From: an uncultured Sulfitobacter sp.
Lineage (GTDB): Bacteria; Pseudomonadota; Alphaproteobacteria; Rhodobacterales; Rhodobacteraceae
Length of the DNA stretch: 61,423 nt
Direction: 5' to 3'
Assembly: GCA_937928635.1 (NCBI GenBank)
Contig: CALFWM010000002.1
Coordinates: 1 to 61,423 of the forward strand
Below, one piece after another: positions 45,677 to 57,203 of the stretch (its first letter is position 1; the number at the start of each line of letters is the position of its first letter). The notes under the pieces were generated by a model, which was given only the letters and a program-made list of their open reading frames with translations, ran no database searches and had not been told where the DNA came from. A program made the position numbers and the translations under genes.

Positions 45677-47851
45677 ATGAGCGACGCAAATTTTCTAGAG
45701 GCCGCGTTTGCCCCTGCAACCGCCGCCGCCGATTTTGACATCACTGGCCCTGCCCGGTTTTTCAACCGCGAACTCAGCTGGCTGGCGTTCAACTGGCGCG
45801 TGGTGGAAGAGGCGCAAAACCCCCGTGTGCCGTTGCTGGAACGTCTGAAATTCCTGTCGATTTCTGCCGTTAATCTGGATGAATTTTACACCGTGCGCGT
45901 GGCGGGCCTGCGCGAACTGGCCCATGCGGGCAACACCACCCCTGCGGCGGACGGCCTCAGCCCGGCTGAGCAACTGATCTTGATCAATGAAGACGCGCGT
46001 AACCTCATGCAGCACCAGCAAAAAGTGCTGGTCGAGCTGATGGCGGAAATGGACGCCAAAGGCATCATGCTGGAGCGGCTGGACGATCTGAGCGATGATG
46101 ACCGGGTGTATCTGGCGGATGTGTTTTTGCACCGGGTCTTTGCGGTTTTGTCACCGCTGGCCATTGATCCGGCCCATCCCTTTCCCTTCATTCCCAACAC
46201 AGGTTACGCGCTGGCGCTGCAACTGGAACGACGCCGCGACAAACGCCCACTGCAAGCGCTGCTGCCCATCCCGGCAAAAATCGACCGCTTTGTGAAACTA
46301 CCCGCCGCAGAGGGGACGCAGCGGTTTCTGCCGCTGGAAGACCTGCTGGTTCTGCACATCCCGGACCTGTTTCCGGGCTACATGCTGAAATCACACTTTG
46401 AATTCCGTGTGCTGCGCGACAGCGATCTGGAAGTGGAAGACGAGGCCGAAGATCTGGTCCGCGAATTTGAGGTCGCCCTCAAGCGCCGCCGCAGGGGCGA
46501 GGTGGTGCGCCTGACCCACTCTGCCGGGGCCCCGGAAAAGCTAAAGGCTGTCATCATGGCTGAACTGGGAGTGCATGCCCGCGACGTTATCGAAATTGAC
46601 GGCATGATTGGCGTGGATGACCTGAGCAAACTGGTCACGGATGAACGCCCCGATTTGCAATGGCCCCAATTCACCCCGCGCGTGCCTGAACGGGTCAGTG
46701 ATCATGACGGCGACATGTTTGCCGCCATTCGCCAGAAAGACATGCTGCTGCACCACCCTTACGAGACCTTCGACATGGTGGTGCGGTTCCTGACGCAGGC
46801 CGCGCGGGACCCAAATGTGGTGGCGATCAAGCAAACGCTGTATCGCACCTCCCGCGACAGCCCCATTGTGGAGGCTTTGTGTGAGGCCGCCGAAGACGGC
46901 AAATCCGTCACCGCTCTTGTGGAGTTGAAAGCGCGCTTTGACGAGGCCGCCAACATCCGCCAGTCGCGCCGTCTGGAACGCGCGGGCGCGCATGTGGTCT
47001 ATGGCTTTATTGATCTGAAAACACACGCAAAAATCTCGACCGTAGTGCGGCGCGAGGGGGCTCAACTGGTCACCTATACCCACTACGGCACCGGCAATTA
47101 CCACCCCATCACCGCGCGGGTTTACACCGACCTGTCGTTCTTTACCTGCGACCAAAAACTGGGGCGTGATGCAACCAAAGTGTTCAACTATCTGTCGGGC
47201 TATGCCCAGCCTGACAGTCTGGACAATCTGGCGATCTCTCCGATCACGTTGAAATCCCAACTGCTCAGGATGATTGCCAATGAAACCGCCCATGCGGCGG
47301 CGGGCAAACCTGCGGTGATCTGGGCCAAGATGAACAGCCTGATTGATGCAGAGGTGATTGACGCCCTTTATGCCGCCTCCCAAGGGGGGGTGCAGATCTC
47401 ACTGGTGATCCGCGGCATCTGCGGCCTGCGCCCCGGTGTGAAAGGGCTATCCAACAACATCCGGGTGAAATCCATCGTTGGCCGTTTCCTGGAGCATTCC
47501 CGCATTGTCTGTTTTGGCAACGGCTATGGCCTGCCGCACAAAAAATCGCGGGTCTTTATCTCCTCCGCGGACTGGATGGGCCGCAACCTGAACCGCCGTG
47601 TGGAGACCCTTGTCGAAATTAACAATGGCACCGTCAAAGCGCAGATCACCAGCCAGATCATGGCCGCCAATCTGGCGGATATCGCCCAAAGCTGGGTGAT
47701 GGGACCGGACGGCAAATTCACACGTCCAGAGCTGCCAGAAGGACAGTTTGCGTTTAATTGCCATCGGTTTTTCATGGAAAACCCGTCACTATCCGGGCGC
47801 GGGTCAGCCGGGGCGTCAGATGTGCCAAAACTGACCCACACGGCGGATTAA
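45677..47851 (+). CDS. ppk1: Polyphosphate kinase 1
   Basis: A 724-residue PPK1 that makes polyphosphate from [18 protein letters not shown] is the N-terminal domain start; the two phospholipase-D-like catalytic domains hold [20 protein letters not shown] and [19 protein letters not shown] (autophosphorylated His region) and [20 protein letters not shown] 45677 (MSDANF). Membrane-associated enzyme in most bacteria. The exopolyphosphatase gene follows 192 bases downstream, the usual ppk-ppx order, and hdaA precedes it. Confidence 0.97.
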   Translation: MSDANFLEAAFAPATAAADFDITGPARFFNRELSWLAFNWRVVEEAQNPRVPLLERLKFLSISAVNLDEFYTVRVAGLRELAHAGNTTPAADGLSPAEQLILINEDARNLMQHQQKVLVELMAEMDAKGIMLERLDDLSDDDRVYLADVFLHRVFAVLSPLAIDPAHPFPFIPNTGYALALQLERRRDKRPLQALLPIPAKIDRFVKLPAAEGTQRFLPLEDLLVLHIPDLFPGYMLKSHFEFRVLRDSDLEVEDEAEDLVREFEVALKRRRRGEVVRLTHSAGAPEKLKAVIMAELGVHARDVIEIDGMIGVDDLSKLVTDERPDLQWPQFTPRVPERVSDHDGDMFAAIRQKDMLLHHPYETFDMVVRFLTQAARDPNVVAIKQTLYRTSRDSPIVEALCEAAEDGKSVTALVELKARFDEAANIRQSRRLERAGAHVVYGFIDLKTHAKISTVVRREGAQLVTYTHYGTGNYHPITARVYTDLSFFTCDQKLGRDATKVFNYLSGYAQPDSLDNLAISPITLKSQLLRMIANETAHAAAGKPAVIWAKMNSLIDAEVIDALYAASQGGVQISLVIRGICGLRPGVKGLSNNIRVKSIVGRFLEHSRIVCFGNGYGLPHKKSRVFISSADWMGRNLNRRVETLVEINNGTVKAQITSQIMAANLADIAQSWVMGPDGKFTRPELPEGQFAFNCHRFFMENPSLSGRGSAGASDVPKLTHTAD

Positions 47852-47889
47852 CGCCCCGTATGGTGTGGTTTAAGACCCATAAATGGGCC

Positions 47890-47940
47890 TTTGGAGGCTC
47901 TGCCTCCAAACCTCCGGGAAGAGTTATGGCCAGAAAGAGG
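47890..47940 (+). repeat. Dispersed GC-hairpin repeat, copy 2
   Basis: A 9-bp stem TTTGGAGGC / GCCTCCAAA with loop TCT (47890-47910), then CCTCCGGGAAGAGTTATGGC and CAGAAAGAGG. The tail CCAGAAAGAGG is shared exactly with copy 3. It lies between ppk1 and ppx. Confidence 0.7.
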
Positions 47941-48043
47941 AAAGGACTGGGGCTTTTGGCGAGGTTGGCGAAACGGCACCTGTTGACCTTGTACAGTCCC
48001 TCAATCATCTTAACTTTTGCAAAAACGCCCCGCAGGAGAGCGC

Positions 48044-49645
48044 ATGGCACAGCTTAAACAAACGCCCCCTTTGGTGCCAGAAACCGGGGTTGCCGATTTG
48101 GGCCCGTTCAGCAAACCGCTCTTTGAAGACCCCGGCGCGCGGGCATTGGCGCGGGTCGGGGTTGTGGATGTGGGCTCCAATTCTGTGCGTCTGGTGGTGT
48201 TTGACGGTGCGGCACGCTCGCCCGCGTATTTTTACAATGAAAAAATCATGTGCGCCTTGGGGGCGGGTATGGCGGAAACCGGGCACCTGTCGCCCGAAGG
48301 GCGCGCGCGGGCCCAGTCCGCTATGAAGCGTTTTAAAAAGCTGGCCGATGGCATGGGGTTGTCTGAATTGACCTGCGTCGCCACAGCCGCCGTGCGCGAT
48401 GCCCGTGACGGGCGCGATTTTTGCGAAGAAGTCCGCCGTGACACAGGCCTGAAAATCTGGGTGATCGACGGCGAGGAAGAAGCCCGCCTGTCTGCACAGG
48501 GTGTATTGTTGGGCTGGCCCGGGGCATATGGGCTGGTCTGTGACATTGGCGGGTCGTCCATGGAGCTGGCCGAAATATCAGGGGGCCGCGTGGGGCGGCG
48601 TGTGACATCGCAGCTGGGGCCGCTCAAATTGCGCGACCTCAAGGGCGGGGCCAAGGCGCGCAATGCCCATATCAAAGAGACCCTCAGCGATTTGGCCGGG
48701 CGCATGGGGCCGCAGCGCGACCGGCTGTTTTTGGTGGGCGGATCATGGCGGGCCATTGCCCGCATCGACATGCTGCGCCGGGGTTATCCGCTGCACGTTC
48801 TGCATGAATACCGCATGACCCGAAAATCGGTCAGTGCGACGATTAAATATATCAAAGAAAACGACATTGAAGAAATCCGGCAGCTGTCCGGCATCTCAAG
48901 CTCTCGCCTCGCGCTGGTGCCTTATGCCGCCGAAGTGCTGAGCCGTCTGGTGAAAACCTTTAAACCAAAAGACATCGCGGTATCGAGCTATGGTATCCGC
49001 GAAGGCATGCTCTATGAACAGATGCCCCAACGCCTGCGCGACCGTGACCCGCTGATCGAAGCCTGCCGTTTTGCCGAGGCCAAGGACGCCCGCATGCCGG
49101 GCTTTGGCAAGGTGTTGAATGCCTTTATCGGGCCGCTTTACAAAGGGGCGAGCGCGCCGCGCAAACGGCTGGTCAAGGCTGCCTGCCTGCTGCATGACGT
49201 GAGCTGGCGCGCGCATCCGGACTATCGCGCGGAGGTCTGTTTTGACAATTCCACCCGCGCCAATCTGGGTGGTCTGAAACACTCCGAGCGCCTGTTTTTG
49301 GGGCTGGCCCTGTTGCACCGCTATTCCAACAAACGCGAGAACATGCGGTTTCAGGACCTTTATAATATGGTGGATGAAGCCACCCTGTTGGAGGCTGAAA
49401 TTCTCGGCAAGGCGATGCGGTTTGGCGCAATGCTGTGGATGAACAGACATGAGGAACGCGGCGAACTCCGTTGGTTTCCAAAGAAAAAACACCTTGAGCT
49501 TTGGTTGACGGGCGACATGCTTCCCCTGTTTGGCGAAGTGGCGGAGGCGCGTCTGAACTCGCTGGGCAGTTCGTTGGATGCGACGGTTGAGATAAAGATC
49601 CGCAAAAAGGGAAAAGGCCAAGTGCCGGATCAGATTTCCGCGTAG
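48044..49645 (+). CDS. ppx: Exopolyphosphatase (Ppx/GppA)
   Basis: A 533-residue actin-fold phosphatase that degrades polyphosphate or pppGpp. VVDVGSNSVRLVVFDG and LVCDIGGSSMELAEI are the two phosphate-binding loops, separated by VATAAVRDARDGRDF. The C-terminal part (CLLHDVSWRAHPDYRAE) looks like the HD-like domain of longer Ppx proteins. ATG 48044 has GGAGAG upstream; an ATG at 48017 lies in the same frame. Forms the polyphosphate pair with ppk1. Its last 16 bases overlap a convergent VOC remnant. Confidence 0.95.
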   Translation: MAQLKQTPPLVPETGVADLGPFSKPLFEDPGARALARVGVVDVGSNSVRLVVFDGAARSPAYFYNEKIMCALGAGMAETGHLSPEGRARAQSAMKRFKKLADGMGLSELTCVATAAVRDARDGRDFCEEVRRDTGLKIWVIDGEEEARLSAQGVLLGWPGAYGLVCDIGGSSMELAEISGGRVGRRVTSQLGPLKLRDLKGGAKARNAHIKETLSDLAGRMGPQRDRLFLVGGSWRAIARIDMLRRGYPLHVLHEYRMTRKSVSATIKYIKENDIEEIRQLSGISSSRLALVPYAAEVLSRLVKTFKPKDIAVSSYGIREGMLYEQMPQRLRDRDPLIEACRFAEAKDARMPGFGKVLNAFIGPLYKGASAPRKRLVKAACLLHDVSWRAHPDYRAEVCFDNSTRANLGGLKHSERLFLGLALLHRYSNKRENMRFQDLYNMVDEATLLEAEILGKAMRFGAMLWMNRHEERGELRWFPKKKHLELWLTGDMLPLFGEVAEARLNSLGSSLDATVEIKIRKKGKGQVPDQISA

Positions 49646-49846
49646 ATTTCCGGCAGGTTCCCGTCAGGATCACAAAAGAACAAGATGCGATGGCCAAAAT
49701 CGCGGTCGGTTGGCGGTGACAGGATGGGGATGTTGAGCGATTTCAGCAGTACCGCGCAGGCAGCAACCATCGCGACATTTCCGCCATATCCCGTCCCATT
49801 ACCACGGTGTAGTACACCGCCGTGATGGTCTCAAAAGGCAATGGAT
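49630..49846 (-). pseudogene. Remnant of a VOC (glyoxalase-type) gene
   Basis: The minus strand codes for AMVAACAVLLKSLNIPILSP, PTDRDFGHRILFFCDPDGN and LPEIYAEI before a stop at 49630, clearly the C-terminal half of a VOC protein with FFCDPDGNLPEIY as the last metal-side strand. Upstream, VYYTV-like codons lie in another frame, and no start is present. Truncation and at least one frameshift make it a pseudogene. It overlaps the end of ppx and follows the small exported protein gene. Confidence 0.75.
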
Positions 49847-49849
49847 TGC

Positions 49850-50218
49850 TCAAAGATCAATCTGGGGCAATGGAGTTGTTTCGCTGTTTGGCTTGGGTGT
49901 CGGATGATCCGGTTTGCGCCGGATGATAATGTCTCCGTTTGCCAAAATCTCCGGTGCCTCATAAGCGGTCCAATCTTCGACCTGGGCCAGAATTTCTGCC
50001 AGTTTCGGGCCCATTTCCCCGGCTATCCCACGCAGGACCGGGCCAAGCTCCTCCGCCATTCCTTCAAATTCCTCAAGGGCGGGTTCGACTTCTTTCAACA
50101 AGCCTTCAAGGAACAATTGTGCGCCCCGCTCCATGAGCGAGGGACCCTCAGCTTCTTGAGCAGCGGCGACAGGTGCCAGCATAACCAGCGCGAAGAGCGG
50201 CGAAATGATACGCTTCAT
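49850..50218 (-). CDS. Small exported protein of unknown function (often called AAA+ ATPase by mistake)
   Basis: A 122-residue protein with signal peptide IISPLFALVMLAPVAAAQE, then an acidic helical region (LFLEGLLKEVEPALEEFEGM, KLAEILAQVEDWTAYEAPEI) and a Pro-rich tail ending PLPQIDL. It has no nucleotide-binding motif, so the ATPase name sometimes seen for similar roseobacter proteins is unsupported. ATG 50218 (MKRIIS) is chosen; the upstream ATG at 50260 precedes the signal peptide. Function unknown; likely periplasmic. Confidence 0.8.
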   Translation of the reverse strand: MKRIISPLFALVMLAPVAAAQEAEGPSLMERGAQLFLEGLLKEVEPALEEFEGMAEELGPVLRGIAGEMGPKLAEILAQVEDWTAYEAPEILANGDIIIRRKPDHPTPKPNSETTPLPQIDL

Positions 50219-50275
50219 GACGATAACATAACATTTCCTGACAGGTTTTTCGAGGGGCAAGCCCCAAATCCCAGG

Positions 50276-51298
50276 TCAGTCGTTAAAATCAACCGTCACC
50301 GGAAAATGATCCGACGCCGTCACCAACGCATCCCGCAGCGCTGGCGTATGCCAGCAATCGGGGTCATCCAGCGGATGCCAGATCCGCCAACGCGCGCCAC
50401 GGTCGCGAAAATGCGGCGTGACCATGATGTAATCCAGCAGCGCCTGAAGATACCGTTTTTCCGGCCTGATCCAGAACCGCGCGGTGGTCGGCACGGCGGC
50501 CAAATTGCGGCTGAGTGCCTGTTTCGCATGGGGGTCAAACAGCGCGGCCTCCCCGTGCCCCAGCACAATTTCAACCGATGAACGCCCAAACAGATTTTCA
50601 AACTCGTCCAGCCCCGGCCCATCGTTCATATCCCCCAAGACCATCAAGGGCGTTGCCTCCTGCATATGTTGGTCAATCCGCCCGCGCAGCCAGATCGCCT
50701 GCGCCAATTGTTTGCGCCGGTTCGCAATGCCAAAGCGCATCACCTCAGCATCATTTTTGGCGCCATGGGGGGCCTTTGATTTCAGATGTGCGCCAATCAT
50801 CCGAAAGAAAAAACCCTTGGCTGTTTTGACACTGAGCTCCAGCGGAGGCTTGGAAAACACAACCAAATCCTCAGTCGCATCAATATCCAGATCAATGCGC
50901 AGCGCTGTGTCAAACCGGGGGGCCCCGCTCGCCCCCTGCGCGCCAGCCGATACCCCAAGTGGATCATGTTGGGGCGTCAATGTAGCGGGATCATAAAGGA
51001 GCGCAATTTCCTGCTGCGTGTCGTTTGAAAACCCCATCACCGCATGGCTGGCGCGCAGCCCAAAGTGCGCCGCAAACCCTTCAAGCGCCTGCACGGTTGA
51101 GCGTCGCTTGCTCTGATCCGGGGCCTCGATAACCATCACACCATCTGCATCAAGCGCCTGAAAGACGGTGCCAAGGGCCGCTGTCTGTTCTGCCCGTGTG
51201 ATGTTATGGCGCGCCGACCAGCCGCCATTATCGTGCAACCTATTGTCATCATCAAAAAGGCTGGAAAACCACTCAACGTTATAGGTGGCAATCCGCAT
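50276..51298 (-). CDS. Endonuclease/exonuclease/phosphatase family protein
   Basis: A 340-residue EEP-fold hydrolase. ATYNVEWFSSLFDDDNR is the start with the metal-binding Asn and Glu, VLGDMNDGPGLDEF contains the catalytic Asp-x-Asn, and VTASDHFPVTVDF the terminal Asp-His pair. It may cut nucleic acids or phosphoesters; no export signal. ATG 51298 shares one base with the stop of the J-domain gene (TGATG), so the two are translationally coupled. Confidence 0.9.
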   Translation of the reverse strand: MRIATYNVEWFSSLFDDDNRLHDNGGWSARHNITRAEQTAALGTVFQALDADGVMVIEAPDQSKRRSTVQALEGFAAHFGLRASHAVMGFSNDTQQEIALLYDPATLTPQHDPLGVSAGAQGASGAPRFDTALRIDLDIDATEDLVVFSKPPLELSVKTAKGFFFRMIGAHLKSKAPHGAKNDAEVMRFGIANRRKQLAQAIWLRGRIDQHMQEATPLMVLGDMNDGPGLDEFENLFGRSSVEIVLGHGEAALFDPHAKQALSRNLAAVPTTARFWIRPEKRYLQALLDYIMVTPHFRDRGARWRIWHPLDDPDCWHTPALRDALVTASDHFPVTVDFND

Positions 51299-51978
51299 CA
51301 AGCGTGTTTTCCTGAGAGGGTTTCCCAAGCACGGTTAATGTCGATCAGGCGCTTTTCCGCCATCTTTACGGCTTCCTCTGGCAGGCCACGGGCGACCAGC
51401 GCATCCGGATGATTGGCCTGCACCAACATGCGCCAGGCGCGGCGCGCCTCCTCCAGTGTTGCATCCGCAGGCACCCCCAAAACCGTATGTGGCAGGGGCG
51501 AGGTATCGGGCACAAAACGCAGTTTCAGCGCCGCAAGCTCATCTTCCGGCACAGCAAAAATCTGCGCCACTTCCTCCAGAAACGCATTTTCATTGGGATG
51601 ATAAATGCCGTCCGCCATCGCAATGTGAAACAACCCTTCCATCAGGTCATGCAACATATCAGGTTGATCACGGAACATGGTTGCGATGCGACGGGCGTAG
51701 TCGTCAAACCCAGCAACATCTTGACGCGCAAGGTTAAATACCTTTGCGGCCCCCGCCGTGTCGCCCTCTGCAATGCGAAATACCTCGCGAAAGGCGGTAA
51801 CCTCGTCGCGGGTTACCAGCCCATCCGCCTTGGCCATCTTGGCCCCCAGCGCAATCACCGCGATGGTAAAGGCGACAGAGCGTTCAGGCGGGCTGCGCAA
51901 ACGGTCAAAAACCGCTGACAATCCCTCCCCCGAGGTCAGGGCCGCAAGGGCCTCAGAGATGCGTGTCCAGATTGACAT
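51298..51978 (-). CDS. TerB-like plus J-domain protein (DjlA-type)
   Basis: A 226-residue protein. Residues 35-150 form a TerB-like helical domain (VIALGAKMAKADGLVTRDE and IAMADGIYHPNENAFLEEVA, each with an acidic residue pattern). Residues 160-226 are a J domain: TVLGVPADATLEEARRAWRM, then NHPDALVARG with the HPD motif needed to stimulate DnaK, and LIDINRAWETL. The order resembles DjlA without its membrane anchor. It would act as a DnaK co-chaperone. Second gene from the distal end of a leftward run. Confidence 0.9.
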   Translation of the reverse strand: MSIWTRISEALAALTSGEGLSAVFDRLRSPPERSVAFTIAVIALGAKMAKADGLVTRDEVTAFREVFRIAEGDTAGAAKVFNLARQDVAGFDDYARRIATMFRDQPDMLHDLMEGLFHIAMADGIYHPNENAFLEEVAQIFAVPEDELAALKLRFVPDTSPLPHTVLGVPADATLEEARRAWRMLVQANHPDALVARGLPEEAVKMAEKRLIDINRAWETLSGKHA

Positions 51979-52009
51979 AACATCAGTTTACCGCGCGCGA
52001 GACGGGAAG

Positions 52010-52498
52010 TCAGGGGCCGGAAATGATTTTCTGCATCAAAATCAGGTCAAGCCATGTGCCCCCCTTGCGGCCAACCTGCGGCATGCGCGCTGTCAGATGA
52101 AACCCCAACCGGCTGTGAAACGCCACAGCACCCGGGTTGGCAGAGGATATGCCGGCCACCAAAACATGCAGACCCTGCGCCTGCGCGGCCTGCTCCAGCT
52201 GTGTGATCAACGCGCGGCCCACCCCGTTGCCCTGCGCCTGTGCGGCAAGCATCACGGTGTGTTCTGCCGTGGCGGCGTATCCGGGGCCGGGGCGAAATGC
52301 GCCATAGGTCGCGAACCCGTCAAAGCCGCTGCTTTCGGCCACCCAAAACGCGCCCTGCCGCGCCGCGATCATCTCGGCAACCTCAACCTCGGACTTTTCC
52401 TGCGTTGTGAACGTGGCAAGGCTGTTGCGGATCATGTCATTCCACATGGCGCAGATTGCACCTGCGTCCTGCGGGGTGGCATGGCGCAGATTGCTCAA
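52010..52498 (-). CDS. GNAT family N-acetyltransferase
   Basis: A 162-residue acetyltransferase. LRHATPQDAGAICAMWNDM is the N-terminal strand-helix, AEHTVMLAAQAQGNGVGRAL contains the acetyl-CoA pyrophosphate loop Q-x-x-G-x-G, and NPGAVAFHSRLGFHLTARMP the last conserved segment. The closest relatives appear to be phosphinothricin/amino-acid acetyltransferases of the Pat type, though the substrate cannot be read. Its start overlaps the stop of the upstream VOC-like gene by four bases. Confidence 0.9.
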   Translation of the reverse strand: MSNLRHATPQDAGAICAMWNDMIRNSLATFTTQEKSEVEVAEMIAARQGAFWVAESSGFDGFATYGAFRPGPGYAATAEHTVMLAAQAQGNGVGRALITQLEQAAQAQGLHVLVAGISSANPGAVAFHSRLGFHLTARMPQVGRKGGTWLDLILMQKIISGP

Positions 52499-53103
52499 AA
52501 CGAGACCGGCCCCTTGGGCGTGTCAAAGGCTGCGCTCAGACCCGCCGCGCCGGTTTCAAAAACAATCCGCCTATCCTCAATGTGAGGCGCCAAAAGGCCC
52601 TGCAATTCATCTGCCTGTGGATGCGACACCCTCAACGTCTTGAGCCGGCACCCGGAGGCCGCCAAACGGTGCGTTGGGTGCAAATCGCCCAACCATTCGA
52701 TTAAGGCTGGCGCGCAATTGTCATAGGGCAAATACCCCGCAACAGGCACCGCCATGCGCCAGCGAAAATCACCGCGCGTGATGGTCATCGCAGTACCAAA
52801 CCCATCTGGCAGCACGGCAAGCATGGCCTCAATGTCAGGACATCGGCAAATCCAGTTGGTCAGGCGCGGGGTCCCGGTGAATTTATCAATCCCGAACATC
52901 CGGGGCTGATCCATCGGCGGCGCGTCAGGTATGGTAGAAAGCGCCTCAAGGTACAGGCTGTCCTCCAGACCCAACAACGTGTTGTGCGTTTGAAATCTCT
53001 CGTGTTGCCCGCCCGGTTGCAGGGGCACGCCCAAGACCTGCTCCACATAGGCTGTCGCAGCCGCAAGCGTTTGGCCTGAAATGGCAATGTGATCAAGTTC
53101 CAT
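52495..53103 (-). CDS. VOC family protein (glyoxalase-like, PF13468 type)
   Basis: A 202-residue protein beginning LDHIAISGQTLAAATAYVEQ, with GGQHERFQTHNTLLGLEDSL and YLEALSTIPDAP as the metal-side strands, fitting the longer glyoxalase-like group. The C-terminal half shows no second clear VOC repeat. No export signal. First gene of the leftward run through the GNAT, J-domain, EEP and small exported protein genes. ATG 53103. Function unknown. Confidence 0.87.
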   Translation of the reverse strand: MELDHIAISGQTLAAATAYVEQVLGVPLQPGGQHERFQTHNTLLGLEDSLYLEALSTIPDAPPMDQPRMFGIDKFTGTPRLTNWICRCPDIEAMLAVLPDGFGTAMTITRGDFRWRMAVPVAGYLPYDNCAPALIEWLGDLHPTHRLAASGCRLKTLRVSHPQADELQGLLAPHIEDRRIVFETGAAGLSAAFDTPKGPVSF

Positions 53104-53207
53104 AGAGTCTCCCCAAACATCGCAGGATATGTGCCTGCCTGTTGTGTCTCACTCTATGCGCGGGGCCTCAAACCCTCTAGTCCGGAAATCCGCCCGCGGA
53201 CCGCGCC

Positions 53208-53272
53208 CCTCCTCTTTCTGGCTAAAATTCTTCCTCGGAGGGGGTTTGGGGGAGGCAGACAGCCTCCCCCCA
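53208..53272 (-). repeat. Dispersed GC-hairpin repeat, copy 3
   Basis: A 9-bp stem GGGGGAGGC / GCCTCCCCC (53248-53270), and on the complement CAAACCCCCTCCGAGGAAGA then TTTTAGCCAGAAAGAGG. The ending matches copy 2 almost exactly. It lies between the VOC gene and methylmalonyl-CoA mutase. Confidence 0.7.
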
Positions 53273-53291
53273 TCGGGTCAAGACCCTACTG

Positions 53292-53386
53292 CGCCCGACC
53301 TTAAATTTGGATCGCCGATACCCTGCCACGCTGCGCGCTCTCGGGACATCGGCGATATAGTATGTTTCAGGTTAAAGGTCGGACGC
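53292..53386 (-). repeat. Dispersed intergenic repeat, copy B
   Basis: The complement of this segment aligns with 5315-5410. It has nested inverted repeats: ATCGCCGAT at 53311-53319 with ATCGGCGAT at 53348-53356, and an outer pair CCGACCTTA with TTAAAGGTCGG. It ends only two bases before the mutase stop codon, so it may be transcribed as its terminator. Confidence 0.75.
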
Positions 53387-53387
53387 T

Positions 53388-55517
<2,130 letters not shown>

Positions 55518-56590
55518 GTCCTAGTCCTTCTGTCACTACGCCCGCATGCAGGTTGCGACCTGTCTGTGCGCGGGTCGGGTCGGTTATCAGCTGTGCAAGA
55601 CCGTCTGCACCGGCGATCAGCCAGTGCATGTCATCTACATATGCTTCGCGCAATTGCGCGGATTGTTCGCGGGAAAAGGGCAGCCACCGCCCCTGCCCTT
55701 GCGGGAAAACGCTGACATCCCCCCCTTGTTCAGTCATCCGGCGCCGCAAATCGGCAAGGTCCGGTGCCCGGTTCAGCCAATGGTTTTTCAAATCCTGTGG
55801 TGCGGGGTGATCCGTGACCTGCTCCAGAATATCCTGCGGGCGGCCCATATGATGCTCAAAGGGCAGCACGCGAATGTCCACATCGGGCAGGGCGCAGGCC
55901 AGATCGGTGATCACATCGCGCCAGGTGCGCGGGTCTGCCGCGATCATCTCGCGCCGCTGGGCAGACGGTACGGGATGCCCCCGCCCCACGGTCATCGCCG
56001 CCGCCGAGGCCCACCAGTGATCCTGACTGCGCACCGACAGGATCACGCGGGTGATCTTTGCGCGAAACGCGTCGTGCAGGCGGGCCATCCGCTCCCCCAC
56101 AGCCGGATAAAGGGTGCAGGCGCGCAGGTTATGACGCGCGGTGCCCATCATGTTTTCATCGCTGACCAGCAAATGCGACACCCCGCTTTGGCTGACCCGT
56201 TGCATCTGCATCGCAACCCGGCCCGAGGCGCGAAACGCCGTCTTTTCGATCTGACCAAAGGTGGTTTCGCGAAACAACCCCGGAAAAATTGATTTCCGCG
56301 TCCGGTTTGGCCCCCAATAGCCGACACCCTGACCGGCCAGATCATCCGCATGATCACGCATGTAACGCTGAAAGGTGGTGGTCCCGGTACGATGCGCGCC
56401 GATGTGCAGAATAACGTCCATTTCCAAACTGTCCCCTTGTTGGAAAAGGGCCGCCCCAATCGGCCCAGATACTGGGATCACCCCGCATCCTGACCTGTTT
56501 TCAGTTGCATTTTGCTTAAAGCCACAAATGGGCAATTCGCCCTTCGCAATTTGGTTCAGGCGTCTTATATCTCTCTCAAGAGGAGCTTTG

Positions 56591-57043
56591 ATGAAACCCG
56601 TTATACCCTTTGTTTTTGCTGCACTATTCGCCTGTATCGGTGTTGTGAACCCCGCCCCCGCGCAGGCAGAGGATATGCAGTTTATCCCGGCAGATATGAC
56701 TGATTTGAGTGAATTTCGCTGGAAAAAGCGGCCCGTTCTGGTTTTTGCCGATAGTGAGGACGACCCCGCCTTTATTGAACAAATGGACCTGTTGCGCGCC
56801 CAGCAAGACGAATTGGAGACCCGCGATGTGGTCATTTTGACAGACACGGACCCGGCTGCGCGCCAGGCCTTGCGGCTGCGGATGCGCCCACGCGGGTTTA
56901 TGTTGGTGCTTGTGGGCAAGGACGGCGACATCAAGCTGCGCAAGCCTTTTCCCTGGGATGTGCGCGAAATTTCCCGCTCCATCGACAAAATGCCGATGCG
57001 CCAGCGCGAGATCAGGGAAGGCAAAGACAGGGCATCACAATGA
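56591..57043 (+). CDS. Exported DUF4174 protein
   Basis: A 150-residue protein with a signal peptide (IPFVFAALFACIGVVNPAPAQA). The rest, FRWKKRPVLVFADSEDDPAF, LRAQQDELETRDVVILTDTD, FMLVLVGKDGDIKLRKPFPW and SIDKMPMRQREIRE, matches DUF4174, a thioredoxin-like fold without catalytic cysteines. ATG 56591 follows AAGAGG. Divergent from the sulfotransferase gene, transcribed alone. Function unknown. Confidence 0.87.
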   Translation: MKPVIPFVFAALFACIGVVNPAPAQAEDMQFIPADMTDLSEFRWKKRPVLVFADSEDDPAFIEQMDLLRAQQDELETRDVVILTDTDPAARQALRLRMRPRGFMLVLVGKDGDIKLRKPFPWDVREISRSIDKMPMRQREIREGKDRASQ

Positions 57044-57140
57044 CCCGCGCTTGCGCTGATTTTGCCCCGGCGCGCGCCTGTTTCATTGCATAACCACCCT
57101 TTTGCCCCTATATTGAGGACACAAGGAAAGGGATCACAAT

Positions 57141-57203
57141 ATGTCTTCTCCAAAATCACCCCCGCCCACCATGGGCCGCAGAGGGCCGCGCCCCGGCTAC
57201 TGA
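57141..57203 (+). other. Possible 20-residue reading frame
   Basis: ATG 57141 is preceded by AAGGAAAGGGATCACAAT, a good site, and the frame encodes MSSPKSPPPTMGRRGPRPGY before a stop. It runs antisense to the last codons of the gene ending at 57156. The proline/arginine-rich composition is unusual. Not recognised; could be a short leader or chance. Confidence 0.25.
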
